Assembly (NCBI GenBank): GCA_027858275.1
Contig: JAQIDA010000030.1
Coordinates: 1 to 9,624 of the forward strand
Length of the DNA: 9,624 nucleotides
Direction of reading: 5' to 3'
Source: Candidatus Kapaibacterium sp.
GTDB lineage: Bacteria > Bacteroidota > Ignavibacteria > Kapaibacteriales > UBA2268
Each line of letters begins with the position of its first letter. The first letter of the stretch is position 1. A model generated the notes under the pieces. The model had not been told where the DNA came from, searched no databases, and saw only the letters and a list, made by a program, of their open reading frames with translations. Below, in pieces: positions 7,801 to 9,624 of this stretch. A program made the translations under genes and the position numbers.

Positions 7801-9220
7801 CCTGTCACAGACAGCATGGGAATTTTGCGATTCAGTAACAATCACAGATTTGGCAGTATCCCCTGCCGGCGCGATTGCAACATCAATCAACGGCGATGTA
7901 TACGGCAGCGAAGGTTTCCGCTTTGACATCAACGCCTTGAGAGTAATGGACGCAAGCGGCACAGAAGTAACAGCGGCGACATCATTGCCGATCGTACTTC
8001 AGCCGGGTCAGTACATAGAAGTAAACGCAGAATTTGTCGCGACACGTCCGACAGATTTAACCGCATCAATCACAACAGTCAGTGACGCCGAAACAGAACA
8101 GACATCAGTCTGGACAGGCGCAGGCTTCAATTTGGATCTTACAACAGCTACAACATCAGTAGTAACCTGCGTATATGATCCACAGACAATCACATTGACA
8201 TTGACACATAACGGCGCCGCCGGCACAGCCGGAGTACAGCCGATACATGTCGAGTCAATCACATTTGATGACGCTAATCAGAAAGAATTCGATTTCGCAA
8301 ATGCAGCCGACAAGGGCAACTTTAATATTAACCCCGGCGCATCTTACGATGTCATATTCAATTATGATCCTCTGACAGAAGGCGTTCATTCAACAGATCT
8401 GACAATCGTCAGTGACATTCTTGCTCCGAACGATGTTGACCTGGTCACATTGACAAGTGAAGCCGTACATTACGATCGCTCAGTCAGCGTAAACATCCCG
8501 GCTAATGGGAATAAATTAGATGACACACATCAGTTATTCGAAATCGGCACACAGGGAACAATCTTCCTGCAGTTAGACGCAGGCGAAGATATCACAATGG
8601 CTCAGATCACAACAATGAACTTTGTAGTAGACTACGAACCTGAATTCATCAAAGTCCTCACAAGCGGAATTACAGCAACCATTCCGGGTTACACAGTAAA
8701 CAACGCAGTAGTGGATCAGGTAGCAGGCTCAATGACATTCGATCTAACCGGCCCTGCGCTGACAAGCCAAGGCGGAATAGACCTTGTCAAAATCGTATTC
8801 GGCACATACTTGCCAAAGACAGACAAAGACAATATGGACTTTGTAGTAACAGCAACAGCCGGCGGTTCGGCATGTGTAGACATGACAGCCACAGGCTCAA
8901 ACGTAGAAGTTAAGAAAACATGTGTTTATGACTTGAGAAAAGTCCAGCTTTCAGGAACGGCCTACAAGCTTCAGGCAATTAATCCGAATCCTGTAAGAGA
9001 CAACGCAGATATCAACTTCTCAATAGGTTACGAAACACATACAACGGTGGAAATATATAACTCAATGGGCGAATTGGTAGCCAAACCGATCGACAAAGTT
9101 ATGAATTCCGGTCAGTACAGTGTGAACGTTCCTGTAAATGATTTGCCATCCGGTACATACTGGGTCAAATTGCAGTCAGGTCAGTTCACAGAACAACAGA
9201 AAATGATCATTGTGAAATAA
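4883..9220 (+). CDS. T9SS-exported IgGFc-binding-domain protein with choice-of-anchor D repeats (paralog B)
   Basis: Tandem paralog of the gene at 66-4403, also 1445 residues despite small internal indels. The signal peptide covers about residues 1-25 (MMKR, LAILLLAMLIALP core, cut near SFS/TDAG). The IgGFc-binding-type module spans about 115-420 with DLTG 239-242, ACD 268-270, WGTEY from 282 and DPFQM from 371. Choice-of-anchor D/ASH-type repeats run from about 606 to 1196 (YNFGRLSVGES near 610, then YDFGSVNVDDS). A cohesin-like module lies at about 1198-1340. The T9SS type A sorting domain is 1363-1445 (INPNPVRDNADINF ... VEIYNSMGELVAKPI ... LPSGTYWVKLQSG ... MIIVK). Differences from paralog A concentrate in residues 30-120 and in the fifth repeat (about 1085-1190). 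Third positions favour A and C more than in paralog A. Role inferred: surface-exposed or released adhesin-like protein. It has its own leader and terminator. ATG 4886 is an alternative start, but the ribosome binding site spacing favours 4883. Confidence 0.93.
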   Translation: MMKRFTNLAILLLAMLIALPTVSFSTDAGVEDMKRKLPKLLGASNVGTEFYVTFHPPYPETGENFMKMYISSGVETEVKLEVPGKGYLKIKKTVPNDIIEFQLNPGQALCYQKTPNEKPQAERVWSGAAIHITSKDPIIVYGVIRYRYTSDGYLAVPVSGFGKEYIVASWPDPFGGDQGNNLNSWTSIISAYDKTTARIKFGGEDWTETGAGKVPGQTSVFLMNEADVVLIGTVTKHGDLTGSKVTGNKPLGVISGNYCAFIPTGVWACDVLIEMELPTNTWGTEYHVTPIYSRTKNSFIRVFAKESNTQIFRDGQALGLIPSSGGIHGEGWAEYRAADGDPIPVVISGDKPINVTQYNPGINDDLADDTDPFQMVLTPLEQYQEEIVFNTPGIRGGFGFDNNFVNLVYEATEFGTIPDDLMFAEVKDGKVEWIQLNTMEADPGTEFSVAINNKRYFSKTIRLNHDGVYKIKANAPFTAYAYGNSWCDTYGFPTSVALGDLSIPDTVCPNPEWEIDCFGTADGKVEDMPDEAAYRSNLSLIYMDSEFSFNYRFDYDDFVAGEDRRANWELEVIDKQQEARAELVFIDRRGNDTTIVIEFFPTLISIHEDEYNFGRLSVGESAEHTFWVINDSKVGDLDLTQLKLLYGTQGFEITSNPTTVLIPPMDSVQFTVKFTASEEGMYEDSIGVGDPCFFWYKGYVQANVGAPRILVGKYDFGSVNVDDSKYGIVTVQNIGSSALEIYSYTGPELKPVYSVENWNAFDEDGADPTATEPWVIKPGVEQVFEVKFTPDAEILFLDSVVFTSNTDRPADTYIDSVGELTGTGIKAYLIANGYDWLRRRIDRPGTFDVAPYPVEAPDKVIFLENSGSTPVMIKNIEISEETEGDAFEFDRSALINKEIAEVSDLHVPVDFHPVVTGVHTLRFTYDNTADSQTETLLQGVGIVPRLETEDMFFGITEVDDYTNPIPKTIKLTNLSQTAWEFCDSVTITDLAVSPAGAIATSINGDVYGSEGFRFDINALRVMDASGTEVTAATSLPIVLQPGQYIEVNAEFVATRPTDLTASITTVSDAETEQTSVWTGAGFNLDLTTATTSVVTCVYDPQTITLTLTHNGAAGTAGVQPIHVESITFDDANQKEFDFANAADKGNFNINPGASYDVIFNYDPLTEGVHSTDLTIVSDILAPNDVDLVTLTSEAVHYDRSVSVNIPANGNKLDDTHQLFEIGTQGTIFLQLDAGEDITMAQITTMNFVVDYEPEFIKVLTSGITATIPGYTVNNAVVDQVAGSMTFDLTGPALTSQGGIDLVKIVFGTYLPKTDKDNMDFVVTATAGGSACVDMTATGSNVEVKKTCVYDLRKVQLSGTAYKLQAINPNPVRDNADINFSIGYETHTTVEIYNSMGELVAKPIDKVMNSGQYSVNVPVNDLPSGTYWVKLQSGQFTEQQKMIIVK

Positions 9221-9250
9221 ACATTCACAGACAAATATCATTTTAGATAT

Positions 9251-9281
9251 AAAAGCCCTGCTCATCCGAGCAGGGCTTTTT
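9251..9281 (+). terminator. Intrinsic terminator of paralog B
   Basis: A perfect 13-bp stem, AAAAGCCCTGCTC (9251-9263) with GAGCAGGGCTTTT (9268-9280), closes the loop ATCC 30 bases after the stop codon. Five T (9277-9281) follow, then a TG repeat instead of further T. It is homologous to 4433-4464. Relative to that copy one C-G pair has become T-A on both sides, and a T-G wobble has become C-G. Confidence 0.92.
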
Positions 9282-9296
9282 GTGTGTGTGTGTGTG
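9281..9296. repeat. TG dinucleotide microsatellite (8 units)
   Basis: Eight TG units directly follow the terminator stem, where a longer U tract would be expected. The homologous terminator of paralog A has seven T and no TG repeat there. The tract may vary in length by slippage and may weaken termination; both are inference. Confidence 0.8.
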
Positions 9297-9308
9297 AACA
9301 ATCCTCCC

Positions 9309-9402
9309 GTAGAGACGCCCAATTTGGGCGTCTAAGACAAAACATAATACAGCCAAAATATATCCTCCGCTTTACCAAGACGCCCAAATTGGGTGTCTCT
9401 AC
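9309..9402. repeat. Composite palindromic element, copy 2 (MITE/REP-like)
   Basis: The left arm 9309-9333 is identical to the left arm of copy 1. The right arm 9378-9402 is its inverted copy with one mismatch (T at 9394), at a different base from the mismatch in copy 1. The 44-bp middle begins AAGAC and ends CTCCGCTTTACCA as in copy 1, with the centre diverged and 8 bp shorter. Both copies are followed by ACAC. The position, just after the gene's terminator, is the same. Confidence 0.85.
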
Positions 9403-9418
9403 ACACGCGAATGGGAAC

Positions 9419-9437
9419 TCAATTGGGCGTCTCTGTA
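9419..9437. repeat. Partial third copy of the palindromic arm
   Basis: CAATTGGGCGTCTCTGTA matches the outer half of the right-hand arm (AATTGGGCGTCTCTAC) with the last bases changed. The other half of the palindrome is absent. It corresponds in place to the decayed copy at 4636-4662. Confidence 0.6.
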
Positions 9438-9458
9438 TAAAATAATTATAAACATGTG

Positions 9459-9483
9459 TAACAAAACATCCTCTTGTTTGTTA
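9459..9483. other. Small AT-rich hairpin, copy 2
   Basis: TAACAAA (9459-9465) and TTTGTTA (9477-9483) form a perfect 7-bp inverted repeat with an 11-base loop. It lies at the same place in the duplicated unit as the hairpin at 4683-4707 and has a different loop. Function unknown. Confidence 0.3.
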
Positions 9484-9605
9484 TATATGTAAATGTGACC
9501 GGCTATGTAGTAAAAAATGTGACAAAATAATCCACGAAAATTTTGATTGTTGCACAAAAATGCCTAACTTGACGATTGAGATAAATATATTTTCACTAAA
9601 AAATC

Positions 9606-9624
9606 ATGAGATACAATTTATTAT
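9606..9624 (+). CDS. Possible start of a third gene, cut by the window edge
   Basis: An ATG at 9606 opens a frame reading MRYNLL before the window ends. Only six codons are visible, so the product cannot be identified. The case rests on context: TAAATATATTT at 9582-9592 sits 13 bases before this ATG, and the same 11-mer (4857-4867) sits 15 bases before the ATG of paralog B. The region follows a terminator and the same set of repeats that precede paralog B. A third paralog is plausible but is inference. Confidence 0.4.

Larger units (their letters stand above)
9221..9605. other. Intergenic region after paralog B (385 bp)
   Basis: No complete gene. It holds a terminator (9251-9281), a TG microsatellite (9281-9296), a composite palindromic element (9309-9402), a partial repeat copy (9419-9437), a small hairpin (9459-9483), a TTGACG hexamer (9569-9574) and an AT box (9582-9592) before an ATG at 9606. 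The order matches 4404-4882 although most of the sequence outside these blocks has diverged. Nothing recognisable was seen at 9484-9568. Confidence 0.8.

Noticed and set aside
9309..9402. Insertion sequence or attachment site
   Set aside because: There is no transposase or integrase frame within or beside it, it is only about 94 bp long, and no target duplication was found. It is described as a MITE/REP-like repeat instead.

Overview
The window is moderately AT-rich bacterial DNA carrying two very large paralogous genes in tandem on the + strand (66-4403 and 4883-9220). Both encode exactly 1445 residues. Each protein has an N-terminal signal peptide, an IgGFc-binding-type N-terminal module, about five Ig-like 'choice-of-anchor D'/ASH-type repeats, a cohesin-like module and a C-terminal type A sorting domain of the type IX secretion system (T9SS). 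T9SS sorting domains are confined to the Bacteroidota/FCB lineage. The C-terminal style (xCVYDLRKVQL..Y.LQAINPNP..) and the stacked choice-of-anchor D repeats recall the Kapabacteria/Ignavibacteria branch, but that finer placement is inference.

Layout: 1-65 is the leader of the first gene. 66-4403 is paralog A. 4404-4882 is an intergenic region holding a strong intrinsic terminator, a composite palindromic repeat element of about 100 bp, a decayed third repeat copy, a small hairpin, a direct repeat plus operator-like palindrome, and the leader of the second gene. 4883-9220 is paralog B. 9221-9605 repeats the same order (terminator, composite palindromic element, partial third copy, small hairpin, AT-rich leader box) and ends at an ATG at 9606 that may open a third gene cut by the window edge.

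Each gene has its own leader and terminator, so they are probably separate transcripts. The repeating unit is gene + terminator + palindromic element + leader, about 4.8 kb, which points to segmental tandem duplication followed by divergence. The coding copies are unevenly diverged: the central choice-of-anchor D region is far more alike in DNA than the 5' part, which suggests gene conversion. Both products are predicted to cross the inner membrane by Sec and the outer membrane by T9SS, and to end up on the cell surface or outside the cell, perhaps as adhesins or matrix proteins. No enzyme active site was recognised in either. No tRNA, rRNA, CRISPR array, transposase or phage gene was seen.
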